This document shows, piece after piece, positions 7,954 through 16,504 of a stretch of 64,000 bases of DNA (position 1 is the stretch's first letter; the number at the start of each line of letters is the position of its first letter). The notes under the pieces were generated by a model that searched no databases, was not told where the DNA came from, and saw only the letters and a list, made by a program, of their open reading frames with translations. The DNA comes from Methylobacter sp015476545. GTDB lineage: Bacteria > Pseudomonadota > Gammaproteobacteria > Methylococcales > Methylomonadaceae. The stretch covers positions 2,480,001 to 2,544,000 of the forward strand of contig NZ_CP197401.1 in assembly GCF_052162025.1 (NCBI RefSeq), written 5' to 3'. The position numbers and the translations under genes were made by a program.

Positions 7954-9413
7954 TCGCAGCCTATCTGGTGCTCTTGATTCCTCTGCTCGGCATGGCCTTT
8001 TTTGCACTGGCTGGGCACAGAGCCGATTCAGGCCTGTTGAATATCCGATTAAACGCCGTCAATCTGGTTGCCACTGTCTGGCTGGCCATTAACGTGTTGC
8101 GCGAAGGTACGATTCTATCAAGCGGCAAGGCGTTCCTGATCGACCCGTTCAACGTCTACCTGATCGTGCTGACCGCTTTCGTCGGCCTGACTACGGCCAT
8201 TTTTTCTGCGCCTTATATGGAACACGAGAAGGAGATAGGCCGGCTCAACGATGCGCGCCTGAAGCTTTACCATGCCATGTACCAGGGCTTCATGCTGTCG
8301 ATGTATCTGGTGCTGATGACCAACAATATGGGCATTTTGTGGGTCGCGATGGAAGGCGCGACACTGGCGACGGTGCTGCTGGTCAGTCTTTACCGCACGC
8401 CTGAATCGGTGGAGGCGGCCTGGAAATATTTCATCCTCTGCGGCGTCGGCATCGCGCAGGCGCTGTTCGGCACGATTTTGCTCTATTACGCGGCCGAGCA
8501 GATAGGCAGCGAAGAAAACGCCCTGCTCTGGTCGGTGCTTTATGAAAACGCCGACAAGCTGAACCCCGAAGTGCTTAAAATCGCGTTCGTGTTCCTGCTG
8601 ATCGGCTACGGCACCAAGATCGGCCTCGTGCCGCTGCATAACTGGCTGCCCGACGCCCATTCCGAAGGCCCGACGCCGATGTCGGCGGTTTTATCCGGAC
8701 TTCTGCTCAACGATGCGCTCTATGCCGTCGTGCGCAACAAAATGCTGGTTGACGGCGCCAGCCATTCCGATATGGCCGGCTTCCTGATGATGGGATTCGG
8801 CCTGCTGTCTTTCCTGATCGGCTCCTTGTTCCTGCACCGGCAAAAAGACATCAAAAGGCTGTTCAGTTATTCCTCGATCGAGCACATGGGCATGATGACG
8901 TTCGCTTTCGGCATCGGCGGCCCCTTGGCGACTTTTGCGGCTTTGCTGCATATGACCGTGCATTCCCTGACCAAGTCGGCGATTTTCGTGACGGTCGGCC
9001 ATGCATCGCAGCTCGCCGGTACGCAAAGCATGGAAAAAATACGCGGCCTGATCAAAACCCAGCCGGAAATCGGCTGGGGCCTGCTGATCGGCACGGTTTC
9101 AATTGCCGGCTTCCCGCCTTTCGGCGTCTTCACCAGCGAGTTTCTGGTGTTGCTAGCCACGATGCACAGCTATCCGTGGCTGGCGCCGTTGTTGTTGCTG
9201 GGCATCGGTATCGCCTTCGCGGGCCTGTTCCGGCATATCCAGCCGATCGTCTATGGCGACAAGCCCGAAGGCCAGCAACCGATAAAAGCCAATCTGTGGC
9301 CGGTTATGATCCATTTGGGATTGGTGCTCTGGCTGGGCCTGGCGATTCCGGGCTTCCTGGCTGACTGGTTTTCACAGGCGACGATATTAATCTCAGGGAG
9401 TGCGCCGTTATGA
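7950..9413 (+). CDS. hyfF: HyfF-like proton-translocating membrane subunit
   Basis: Second antiporter-type subunit (487 aa, NuoN/M-like), predicted to form a second ion channel of the membrane arm. Visible family features are AMEGATLATVLLVSLYRTP with the helix-5 glutamate (near residue 134), GYGTKIGLVPLHNWLPDAH with the lysine (near 222), and the HxxxK-type segment HMTVHSLTKSAIF. The start overlaps hyfE by 4 bp (ATGA) and the stop overlaps hyfG in the same way. Confidence 0.9.
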   Translation: MIAAYLVLLIPLLGMAFFALAGHRADSGLLNIRLNAVNLVATVWLAINVLREGTILSSGKAFLIDPFNVYLIVLTAFVGLTTAIFSAPYMEHEKEIGRLNDARLKLYHAMYQGFMLSMYLVLMTNNMGILWVAMEGATLATVLLVSLYRTPESVEAAWKYFILCGVGIAQALFGTILLYYAAEQIGSEENALLWSVLYENADKLNPEVLKIAFVFLLIGYGTKIGLVPLHNWLPDAHSEGPTPMSAVLSGLLLNDALYAVVRNKMLVDGASHSDMAGFLMMGFGLLSFLIGSLFLHRQKDIKRLFSYSSIEHMGMMTFAFGIGGPLATFAALLHMTVHSLTKSAIFVTVGHASQLAGTQSMEKIRGLIKTQPEIGWGLLIGTVSIAGFPPFGVFTSEFLVLLATMHSYPWLAPLLLLGIGIAFAGLFRHIQPIVYGDKPEGQQPIKANLWPVMIHLGLVLWLGLAIPGFLADWFSQATILISGSAPL

Positions 9414-10993
9414 GTCATTCAAATTCCAGCTGGAAGACCGATTTTTTAAAGCAGACCAACGAAGCCGGCCTCTCGGTTGAACAGCTCGCCATCGGCCCGT
9501 TGAGCCTGTGGCAGATCATCAGCAGCGACTGGCAACGGTTTGCGGAGCTGGCCGTTCAGCACAATCTGCGCTGGGCGGCCGGCTGGGCGGAGCAGGAGCA
9601 GGAATGGTTTCTGATCAATGCCTGTTTCGAGAAGCAGGGCCGCCATGTCCTGCTCCGGACCCGGATCCATAACCCGAAACCGGAACTGCCTTCTCAGGCC
9701 ACGGTTTATCCGACCGCCAGCCGCAGCGAGCGCCATACGCAGGATATGTTCGGCCTGAATTTCGTAGGTCATCCCGACAATCGCCCCTGGATACGGCACA
9801 AGGCCTGGCCCAAAAACAGCTATCCGTTGCGCAAGGACTTTCCTGTTCAGGGCGAGCCGGAAGCAATCACGCCGCCCGATCGGGATTATCCGTTCGTCAA
9901 GGCTTACGGTGCGGGCGTTTATGAAATTCCGGTCGGGCCGGTTCATGCCGGCATTATCGAGCCCGGCCATTTCCGTTTTCAGGCCGTGGGCGAAACCATC
10001 CTGAATCTGGAAGAGCGCCTCGGCTATGTGCACAAGGGCATCGAGAAAATCGCCGAAGGTCGTACGCCCGAGCAACTAGCGCGGCTGGCAGGGCGAATTT
10101 CGGGTGATACCACGGTCGGGCATTGCTGGGCGGCCTGCATGGCCATGGAACAGGCCGCCGGTGTTGACATTCCGCCGCGTGCGGCCCTAATACGCGGCAT
10201 TCTGGCCGAACGCGAACGGGTCGCCAATCATTTGGGCGACATGGGCGCTATCTGCAATGACGTCGGTTTCGCCTTTGCGCAAATGCAGTTCACGCGTCTG
10301 CGGGAACTGTGGCTACGAACCAATGCGCAACTGTTCGGCCACCGTCTGTTGATGGACCGTATTGTGCCGAGCGGCGTGGCTTGTGATCTGTCTGAACAGG
10401 CCGGCGTCGCGATCAAACGGGAGATAGCTCACCTGAAAGTCGAATTTAGCGAGATTCTGCCGGCTTTGGACTTGAATTCATCCCTGGAAGACAGGCTCTA
10501 CACGGCGGGCTTCCTATCCGAAGACATCGCCGCCGCTCTCGGCACGCTGGGCTATGTCGGCCGGGCCAGCGGGCAGGATTTCGATGTGCGCCGCGATGCG
10601 CCTTATGCGCCTTATGACCGGCTGACTGTCAAGGTGCCGGTGGAAACGCAAGGCGATATCGCCTCTCGCTTCTGGGTCAGATACAAGGAGATCAGCGTTG
10701 CCCTGAAACTGATAGGGCAATTCATCGATCTGCTGGCGCCGGGCGAACTGCGCAGCGCATGGCAATCACCTGCGGAAGGTCGTGAAGGTCTGGGCATCGT
10801 CGAAGGCTGGCGCGGCGAAATCATCACTTATGTCCGTTTTGACGCCGGCAATACCGTCGCCCGCTTCTATCCGCGCGACCCTAGCCTGCTGAATTGGCCG
10901 GCGCTGGAAAAACTCGTGCTGGACAACATCGTGCCGGATTTTCCGGTCTGCAACAAATCCGTGAACGGTTCCTATTCTGGACATGATTTGTAG
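9410..10993 (+). CDS. hyfG: HyfG-like large subunit (NuoC-NuoD fusion) lacking Ni-Fe ligands
   Basis: A 527-aa peripheral-arm subunit fusing a NuoC-like 30-kDa domain (about 1-150) to a NuoD/hydrogenase-large-subunit domain (about 165-527; GPVHAGIIEPGHFRF and LGYVHKGIEKI). Group 4 hydrogenases bind Ni-Fe through two CxxC pairs. At the first position this protein reads GDTTVGHCWAACMAMEQ, with no CxxC; its C-terminus reads DFPVCNKSVNGSYSGHDL, with a single Cys. It therefore should not bind Ni-Fe or evolve H2 and belongs with the Ehr (energy-converting hydrogenase-related) group. No maturation (hyp) genes are nearby. The electron donor and acceptor are unknown. Confidence 0.9.
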   Translation: MSHSNSSWKTDFLKQTNEAGLSVEQLAIGPLSLWQIISSDWQRFAELAVQHNLRWAAGWAEQEQEWFLINACFEKQGRHVLLRTRIHNPKPELPSQATVYPTASRSERHTQDMFGLNFVGHPDNRPWIRHKAWPKNSYPLRKDFPVQGEPEAITPPDRDYPFVKAYGAGVYEIPVGPVHAGIIEPGHFRFQAVGETILNLEERLGYVHKGIEKIAEGRTPEQLARLAGRISGDTTVGHCWAACMAMEQAAGVDIPPRAALIRGILAERERVANHLGDMGAICNDVGFAFAQMQFTRLRELWLRTNAQLFGHRLLMDRIVPSGVACDLSEQAGVAIKREIAHLKVEFSEILPALDLNSSLEDRLYTAGFLSEDIAAALGTLGYVGRASGQDFDVRRDAPYAPYDRLTVKVPVETQGDIASRFWVRYKEISVALKLIGQFIDLLAPGELRSAWQSPAEGREGLGIVEGWRGEIITYVRFDAGNTVARFYPRDPSLLNWPALEKLVLDNIVPDFPVCNKSVNGSYSGHDL

Positions 10994-11002
10994 GAAAAAC
11001 AC

Positions 11003-11512
11003 ATGCTGAGACTGTTTAAAAAAATTCTGACAACCGGCGTGGTCACCGAACGGGTTAAAGCGCCGAAAGATGATGAGCTCGAACAGCTCGGCATCGAGAT
11101 CAAAAGGCATATCGACCGAAAATTCGCCGGCAGTATCGCGATCAGGCAAGTCGATGTCGGCTCCTGCAACGGCTGCGAACTGGAGATCCATGCGCTCAAT
11201 AATCCTTTCTACGACATAGAACGCTTCGGCATTCATTTCGTCGCCTCGCCCCGGCATGCTGATGTGCTGCTCGTGGCCGGCCCGGTTTCACGGCACATGC
11301 AGACTGCATTGCTGCGTACTTATGAGGCGACGCCCGATCCGAAATGGGTTATCGCAGCCGGAGACTGTGCCGCCTGCGGCGGTGAGTTTGGCATTTCCTA
11401 CGCCAGTTGCGGCGCAGTGTCTAATGTCATCCCGGTGGATATGATGATTTCCGGCTGCCCGCCTACGCCGTTGGCATTGATGAAGGGCTTGCTGGGGTTG
11501 ATGCAGAGATAA
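11003..11512 (+). CDS. hyfI: HyfI-like [4Fe-4S] subunit (NuoB family)
   Basis: Small peripheral subunit of 169 aa carrying the complex I N2-type iron-sulfur cluster. The ligands are visible: Cys55 and Cys58 in SCNGCELE, Cys122 in GDCAACGG and Cys152 in GCPPTP. It starts 9 bp after hyfG and closes the operon. With HyfG it would form the quinone-side redox module. No HyfH/NuoI-type two-cluster ferredoxin subunit and no NADH module is encoded here, so how electrons enter is unexplained. Confidence 0.92.
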   Translation: MLRLFKKILTTGVVTERVKAPKDDELEQLGIEIKRHIDRKFAGSIAIRQVDVGSCNGCELEIHALNNPFYDIERFGIHFVASPRHADVLLVAGPVSRHMQTALLRTYEATPDPKWVIAAGDCAACGGEFGISYASCGAVSNVIPVDMMISGCPPTPLALMKGLLGLMQR

Positions 11513-11517
11513 AATTA

Positions 11518-11585
11518 GGTTACGCATCGCGTACCATTTTCCAAATATTATCCAGCTCAATAAAGGTACGCGGTGCGTACCCTAC
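11518..11585. repeat. Paired palindromic extragenic repeat
   Basis: TACGCATCGCGTACC (11521-11535) returns in inverted orientation as GGTACGCGGTGCGTA (11565-11579), matching at 14 of 15 positions, with a 29-nt spacer; each arm is itself nearly palindromic. This is the form of a REP/BIME-like or MITE-like extragenic element. Placed just after hyfI, it could also stabilise or end the operon transcript. Confidence 0.6.
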
Positions 11586-11687
11586 ATGAGTTTCCAATCA
11601 GCCGGTATAATCCCCCATGATGCAGTGCGGCAATAACTGGACTGCTTCCTTTGCCTGTAACAAAAATAAAACATAAAGTTAAGAACA

Positions 11688-12392
11688 ATGAAGATATCAA
11701 AGATGAGGCTGGCTTTACCGCTAATGATTGGCCTGACGCTTTCTGATCCCATAGCCGCCAAGACGGCGGAGGATTTTCAAACCTGGGGCAATATCACGGC
11801 CACGGGCAGTTTGGGCGTCCTCAATCCCGAACTGAAGAGCTTCAAATACTGGCTCGAAGGCCAGGGACGTTTCGGCGAGGATACTTCGCGCTTCTCGCAG
11901 GGCATGCTGCGTACGGGCCTCGGTTATGCACTGAACGACAATACCAGTGTCTGGCTAGGCTACGCCTTCATTCCTACCGAGGAGCCTTTCGTCGTCACGC
12001 CGGTTGACGAGCATCGTATCTGGCAGCAATTACTGTGGAGCGAGAAATTTTCGTTCGGTACGATCACCAGCCGCAGCCGCCTCGAGCAGCGCTTTGTGCA
12101 GAACGGCGAAGATGTCGGCTGGCGTTTCAGGCAGTTGTTGAAACTATCAACGCCATTGCCTTTCGCGACCGATTTCAGCCTGGTGGCAACCGACGAGTAT
12201 TTCGCCAATATCAACCGAACCGACTGGAACGACGATGGCTTTGACCAGAACCGAGCATTTGCTGGCATCGGCTACAATTTTGACAAAAACACCCGAACGG
12301 AAATCGGTTACATGAACCAATATATCCGCAAGGCCGTCGGACCTGACAGAATGAGTCATATCCTGTCTGTTAATTTGTATTTGAATTATTGA
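11688..12392 (+). CDS. DUF2490 outer-membrane beta-barrel protein
   Basis: A 234-aa protein with a signal peptide (cleavage near residue 24, after IAA) and a body of alternating amphipathic strands ending in an aromatic residue (LYLNY), as expected for a small outer-membrane barrel. Segments such as YWLEGQGRF, GYALNDNTSVWLGY, RSRLEQRF and EIGYMNQYI fit DUF2490. Its function is unknown in the family. It sits between the hyf operon and the two-component genes and is followed by a strong hairpin. Confidence 0.75.
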   Translation: MKISKMRLALPLMIGLTLSDPIAAKTAEDFQTWGNITATGSLGVLNPELKSFKYWLEGQGRFGEDTSRFSQGMLRTGLGYALNDNTSVWLGYAFIPTEEPFVVTPVDEHRIWQQLLWSEKFSFGTITSRSRLEQRFVQNGEDVGWRFRQLLKLSTPLPFATDFSLVATDEYFANINRTDWNDDGFDQNRAFAGIGYNFDKNTRTEIGYMNQYIRKAVGPDRMSHILSVNLYLNY

Positions 12393-12399
12393 TGCAAAT

Positions 12400-12435
12400 G
12401 GCGCAAGGTGAAGCTTTCCTCCCTTACCTTGCGCC
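12400..12435 (+). terminator. Strong hairpin after the DUF2490 gene
   Basis: GGCGCAAGGT and ACCTTGCGCC form a perfect 10-bp stem around a 16-nt loop, 8 bp after the stop codon. Only a TT follows, so it is a terminator candidate without a canonical U-tract. It lies immediately before the histidine kinase gene. Confidence 0.5.
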
Positions 12436-12451
12436 TTGAATCCTATTCCGA

Positions 12452-13903
12452 ATGAAATCACTCTTTTATCGTCCTGTCCAACTGCGCGGCTTGGCGTTTC
12501 TGGGACTGCTTTTGCTGGCGCTGGCCATATTAGGCGGCATGATCTGGCGCAACCTGCACCGTTTTGAAACCGTTTTATCGTATGTCACCTATTCTCATCG
12601 CATTCAGAATGTATCGGTAAGCTTGCAGCAGTCGCTGATCGAATACCTGACCGGAGCAGTGCCGGTTGTGCCGCCCGAAGCCTTGTCCAGAACCCTGGAG
12701 GAAATGGACGCGTTAATGACCGATAACCGTCATTTATCGGAAAAAACCCGGCAAAGCCTGGGGACGGTCAGAGATCTGCTGATCGATGTGGGCGAACTGG
12801 ATCAACTGGAAAAAAACACGCGTCTGATCAAAGCGCTCAAGGTCATGAGCAATACGCTCGAGAACGAGTCACTGCAACGCGAATATTTGCTGGAAAACAT
12901 CAGCCGCACCACGGAAACCGAACTTTACCTGGCATTGGTCATCCTGGCCTGGACCCTGATAGTGGCCGTGCTATTTCTACATAGCCGCATCCTGCACCCG
13001 CTCAATGATTTGAAGCAACTCCTGCAACGGCTGACAGAAGAAAACTACACGCCGATCACGACCGATCACCTTGATCCATTGCTGCTGCCGGTATTCAACA
13101 GCTATAACGAAATGGTCAAGCATCTGGCGGAACTGGAGGAAGTCAAACGCCTGCATGCCCAGTCCCTGCAGCAGGAAGTCAAACTGGCCACGCAGGCCCT
13201 GCTGGAACAGCAATCAAGCCTGGCGCGGGCGGAGCGGCTGGCGGCGATAGGCGAAGTGGCGGCGGAACTGGCGCATGAAATACGCAACCCACTGGCCGGC
13301 ATTCAGATCGCGTTCAGTAATCTCCGCCGCGAAATTCAGGCGCCCGACCAGCAGGAAAGGCTGGATATGATCAGCGAAGAACTGAAGCGTCTGGCCCGGC
13401 TGCTCAACGAGATGCTCGACCAGAGCCGGCACTCGCCGGAGCCGGCGACCGAATTCGATGCGGCCTCGCTGATTCGCGATCTGGTCACGTTGACGCGCTA
13501 CCAGATTGCCGAAACCGTGCGTCTGGAAATCGACACGCCCTGCCCGCTGCCGGTGCAGTTGCCCGAGAGCGCGCTGCGCCAGGCGCTGCTGAACCTGATC
13601 CTGAATGCGGCCGAGGCGCTGGAAAGCGAACCGGGCGTGGTCAGCATCAAAGCGCGCAAGGATGCGCAAGGACTCCATATCGATGTCATAGACAACGGTC
13701 ATGGCTTTTCAGAAGATATACTGAACTATGGCATTCGCCCGTTCCGTACCAGTCGCCAGCGCGGAACCGGACTGGGACTGGCTATGGTTCAACGCTTTGT
13801 CAAAGATATGGGCGGCAGCATCAGACTCACCAATTACCAGCCGCATGGCGCCTGTGTGTCTATCGTTCTGCCGAATAGTCACCTTGCCGGAGATCAATCC
13901 TGA
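12452..13903 (+). CDS. Membrane sensor histidine kinase
   Basis: Two-component kinase of 483 aa. Two membrane helices (about 12-31 and 158-177) enclose a periplasmic sensor of about 125 residues; a HAMP-like linker and coiled coil follow, then the H-box ELAHEIRNPLAG with His275, and the ATPase domain with N-box NLILNAAEA, DNGHGF and GTGLGLAMV. The stop overlaps the activator start by one base (TGATG), so this is its cognate kinase. The ligand is unknown. It lacks the GAF architecture of the PrsK kinases of PEP-CTERM systems. Confidence 0.9.
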   Translation: MKSLFYRPVQLRGLAFLGLLLLALAILGGMIWRNLHRFETVLSYVTYSHRIQNVSVSLQQSLIEYLTGAVPVVPPEALSRTLEEMDALMTDNRHLSEKTRQSLGTVRDLLIDVGELDQLEKNTRLIKALKVMSNTLENESLQREYLLENISRTTETELYLALVILAWTLIVAVLFLHSRILHPLNDLKQLLQRLTEENYTPITTDHLDPLLLPVFNSYNEMVKHLAELEEVKRLHAQSLQQEVKLATQALLEQQSSLARAERLAAIGEVAAELAHEIRNPLAGIQIAFSNLRREIQAPDQQERLDMISEELKRLARLLNEMLDQSRHSPEPATEFDAASLIRDLVTLTRYQIAETVRLEIDTPCPLPVQLPESALRQALLNLILNAAEALESEPGVVSIKARKDAQGLHIDVIDNGHGFSEDILNYGIRPFRTSRQRGTGLGLAMVQRFVKDMGGSIRLTNYQPHGACVSIVLPNSHLAGDQS

Positions 13904-15294
13904 TGGAAACCCTGCTAATTATCGAGGACGAAAAACTGTTGGGCTCGGAGCTGTCACGCCACTATCGGCAATCCGACTGGGAGGTCATGCTGGCGACCTC
14001 GCTGGCCGAAGCCGAGGAATTATTGCTTAGGGATGAGATGGAGCCTTTGCTGATCCTGTCCGATATGAATCTACCGGATGGCAATGCACTGGATTTCATG
14101 GAAAAGATGAAAAAAAACATCAGCTATGCCGAATGGCTGTTTCTGACTGGCTACGGCAGCGTGCCGGATTCGGTCCGGGCCTTGCGTTTGGGCGCTTATG
14201 ACTTTCTGGAAAAGCCTTGCGATCTGGATCGCCTCGATCTGGTCGTCAACAGCGCAGCCCGCAGCGCGGCGATACAGCGCCGGGTTATTGATCAGACACG
14301 GCAGGAGCATAGGCGCTATTCGCCGGAAGCCTATGTCGGATCGAGCCGCCAGGCGCGCAATGTCCGGGAATTGCTGACGCGCCTGACCAAAGTCCCTTTC
14401 AGCGCCCTGATCATAGGTGGCGAGACAGGTACCGGCAAAGGACTGGTGGCGCGCATCCTGCATTATGGCGGCGCCAGGGCGCGGCACCCGATGATCGAAG
14501 TCAATTGCGCCGCTCTGCCGCGTGAGCTGCTGGAATCGGAATTGTTCGGTCACGAACCTGGAGCCTTTACCGGCGCCTCGGGACGTCACCGCGGCCTGCT
14601 GGAGCAAGCCGACGGCGGCACGCTGTTCATGGATGAAATCGGCGAAATGCCGCTTGATTTACAGGCCAAGCTGCTGAAAGCGATTGAAGACCATAAAGTG
14701 CGGCGCTTGGGCGGCGAGAAGGAAATTACGGTCGATGTCCAGATTATCGCGGCCAGCAACCAGGATCTCGAGCAAATGATACGGGACGGCAATTTCCGCA
14801 GCGATCTTTACCACCGCCTGAACGTATTCCGCGTGATGCTGCCTCCTTTGCGCGAAGCCAAGGAGGATCTGGATGAGCTGGTGCCGCTGTTTGTCGCCGA
14901 ATACAACGCCAAGGCCGGCCGCCATGTCAAAGAGATTCCAGAACAGGTCTGGGATAAATTGCGCGCCCATTACTGGCCCGGCAATGTCCGCGAACTGCGC
15001 AACGTCATAGAACGCTGTGTGCTGTTTGCAGACGGTCCGGTTTTTCCGGTCCAGTGGCTGCAATTACCCGGCCAGGAAAGCACGGCTTCGGAAGACACGG
15101 CTTCCGGATCGAAAGACAGGATTTGTTTACCATTGGACGGCAGCATGGCGCTGGAAGACATGGATCGCTTCATTATCAAGACCGCCCTGGAACGGGCCGA
15201 CAACAATCTGGCCGCTGCAACGCGGGCATTGGGCACTACCCGGGAAACGTTGCGCTACCGGGTGCGCAAATATAATCTTAAAACGACGGATTGA
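13903..15294 (+). CDS. Sigma-54-dependent NtrC-family response regulator
   Basis: Transcriptional activator of 463 aa. Receiver domain with phospho-acceptor Asp54 (LSDMNLPDG), central AAA+ domain with Walker A GETGTGKG (near 173-180), the sigma-54-contacting loop GAFTGA (near 220) and Walker B GTLFMDEIGEM (near 240), and a C-terminal Fis-type helix-turn-helix (AATRALGTTRETLRYRVRKY). All elements needed to activate sigma-54 RNA polymerase are intact. The best sigma-54 promoter seen in the window is the one for the sulP-hyf operon at 2447, making that operon the leading target (inference). Confidence 0.93.
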   Translation: METLLIIEDEKLLGSELSRHYRQSDWEVMLATSLAEAEELLLRDEMEPLLILSDMNLPDGNALDFMEKMKKNISYAEWLFLTGYGSVPDSVRALRLGAYDFLEKPCDLDRLDLVVNSAARSAAIQRRVIDQTRQEHRRYSPEAYVGSSRQARNVRELLTRLTKVPFSALIIGGETGTGKGLVARILHYGGARARHPMIEVNCAALPRELLESELFGHEPGAFTGASGRHRGLLEQADGGTLFMDEIGEMPLDLQAKLLKAIEDHKVRRLGGEKEITVDVQIIAASNQDLEQMIRDGNFRSDLYHRLNVFRVMLPPLREAKEDLDELVPLFVAEYNAKAGRHVKEIPEQVWDKLRAHYWPGNVRELRNVIERCVLFADGPVFPVQWLQLPGQESTASEDTASGSKDRICLPLDGSMALEDMDRFIIKTALERADNNLAAATRALGTTRETLRYRVRKYNLKTTD

Positions 15295-15838
15295 TTTAAG
15301 ATTTGGCTAAAAATAACTTTCCTGTTGAGCGATAAAACCAGCATTTATATAGAGGCGAATGTTATTTTTCAAAAGCCAGGGAAATTGTTTCCCGCCGCAC
15401 CCTAAATTGATATCGGTTGTGGCTTCGTGGTCACTATCCGAAACGAGAAGGCAATATCGGCAACGTTGTTTTAGAGGATCCGACTCCGAAGAAAAATTTC
15501 CACTGAAACTCAGGAACTCTCTGGGGCTAACTCTACCTGCGGGTTAATTTATCTGCGAAATTGATTAATGTCCTTTCATTAAAACGTTGTTAAGTTCACT
15601 ATTGGAGCTGGTTATTCCCAGGAATCGGCTATGAGCCAATTCTTTTTTAACAATTTTATAATTGCTGCCTTATCCATTTTATTATCTCAATTTCAAGCTC
15701 CTGGATCCTGCTCCATATTTTTCTGATTTTGGAAGGCCGAGTACTCTGAACTTTGATTTCATTAGGCACTAAAAACCTGCCCCCCTTGCAATGAAGGCAG
15801 CCGTTCAATTCAGAACTAATGACTAATCTTCGCTTGAG
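15295..15838. other. Intergenic stretch with one terminator-like hairpin
   Basis: No convincing gene in this 544-bp AT-rich stretch. An ATCTTAAA/TTTAAGAT inverted repeat (15273-15302) surrounds the activator stop codon, and a hairpin with T-run lies at 15622-15648. Short frames here lack ribosome binding sites. Confidence 0.5.
15622..15648 (+). terminator. Rho-independent terminator candidate
   Basis: GAATCGGCT-ATG-AGCCAATTC forms a 9-bp stem with one C-A mismatch, followed by six T residues. It lies about 330 bp after the response regulator gene and would end plus-strand readthrough before the minus-strand genes. Confidence 0.55.
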
Positions 15839-16033
15839 CTAGCCATGTCCATAGCGTGGTGTTATTCTTAACGGTTTGAGGACAGGCTTGTGCCGCGGGT
15901 CAATTATGCGTTGGATATAGTCAAGCATATCGGGCTGATTATCCCCTTTTAAAAACGTAGGATTAACGGCAACCGGAACAGCTCTGACTTTACCGGTTTC
16001 CTTGTCTAAAACTTCAACGGTTATCAATGACAC
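15839..16033 (-). CDS. Small conserved-looking protein of unknown function, GTG start
   Basis: A 64-aa ORF starting with GTG at 16033 and preceded by AGGAGA at a good distance (9 nt), which is the main reason to believe it. The sequence is hydrophilic with a Val-rich start (MSLITVEVLDKETGKVRAVP) and a basic C-terminal third; there is no signal peptide or membrane segment. I do not recognise a family. It is isolated, 470 bp downstream of the beta-barrel gene. Confidence 0.5.
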   Translation of the reverse strand: MSLITVEVLDKETGKVRAVPVAVNPTFLKGDNQPDMLDYIQRIIDPRHKPVLKPLRITPRYGHG

Positions 16034-16504
16034 GTCTTAATCTCCTGCAAGGTTGTAACCCGGATCGGGCAAGTATTTACAGCGGTCTATTCTGAGCTTC
16101 AGTATGATTTACTGTGAATTTAATTCAATTAGGACTAATACTTAGGCACTAATACTTATTAATTGAGCGTAACTGATTTTATTAGTTGAATCGGTACGAT
16201 CGTGTTGACTTTCAAACCCGGCAACGGCACGTGCCTCAATGGCGAAAAATGATTGTTCATCCAGTTGTCGATTCTTTTCTGGCCTGCTGCATGTATGACG
16301 CCCCGTTGGATGCCTTTTAATCAGATCGACGGCAGTTGCACGATTAACGATCTGCTCGTGCAAGTGGCGTCAAACCCGACTCGAAACGCACCGAATAACG
16401 TTTCTATGAACGGCAGGACATTCGGGTAAACGCCAACCTCGCTCTCTCTTAGGTCGGCTGATGAGTGCAACGCTTTGATAACCGTTGCTTGTTGACTTAA
16501 GAAG
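16034..16504. other. Intergenic stretch with a direct repeat
   Basis: No supported gene in 471 bp; the two overlapping minus-strand frames have no ribosome binding site and no recognisable content. The 11-mer ACTAATACTTA occurs twice, at 16134-16144 and 16149-16159, a 15-bp period and about 100 bp upstream of the small GTG-start gene; it could be an operator. Confidence 0.45.

Noticed and set aside
9446..10075. 209-codon minus-strand frame inside hyfG
   Set aside because: Antisense shadow; the plus strand encodes an intact NuoC/NuoD-type protein.
9410..11512. A true [NiFe] hydrogenase-4
   Set aside because: The large subunit lacks both Ni-Fe binding cysteine pairs and no hyp maturation genes are nearby, so the hydrogenase label was not used.
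12452..15294. PrsK/PrsR regulators of a PEP-CTERM exosortase system
   Set aside because: The kinase is only 483 aa and lacks the PrsK domain layout; no PEP-CTERM protein or PrsR-type promoter was seen near the exosortase genes.
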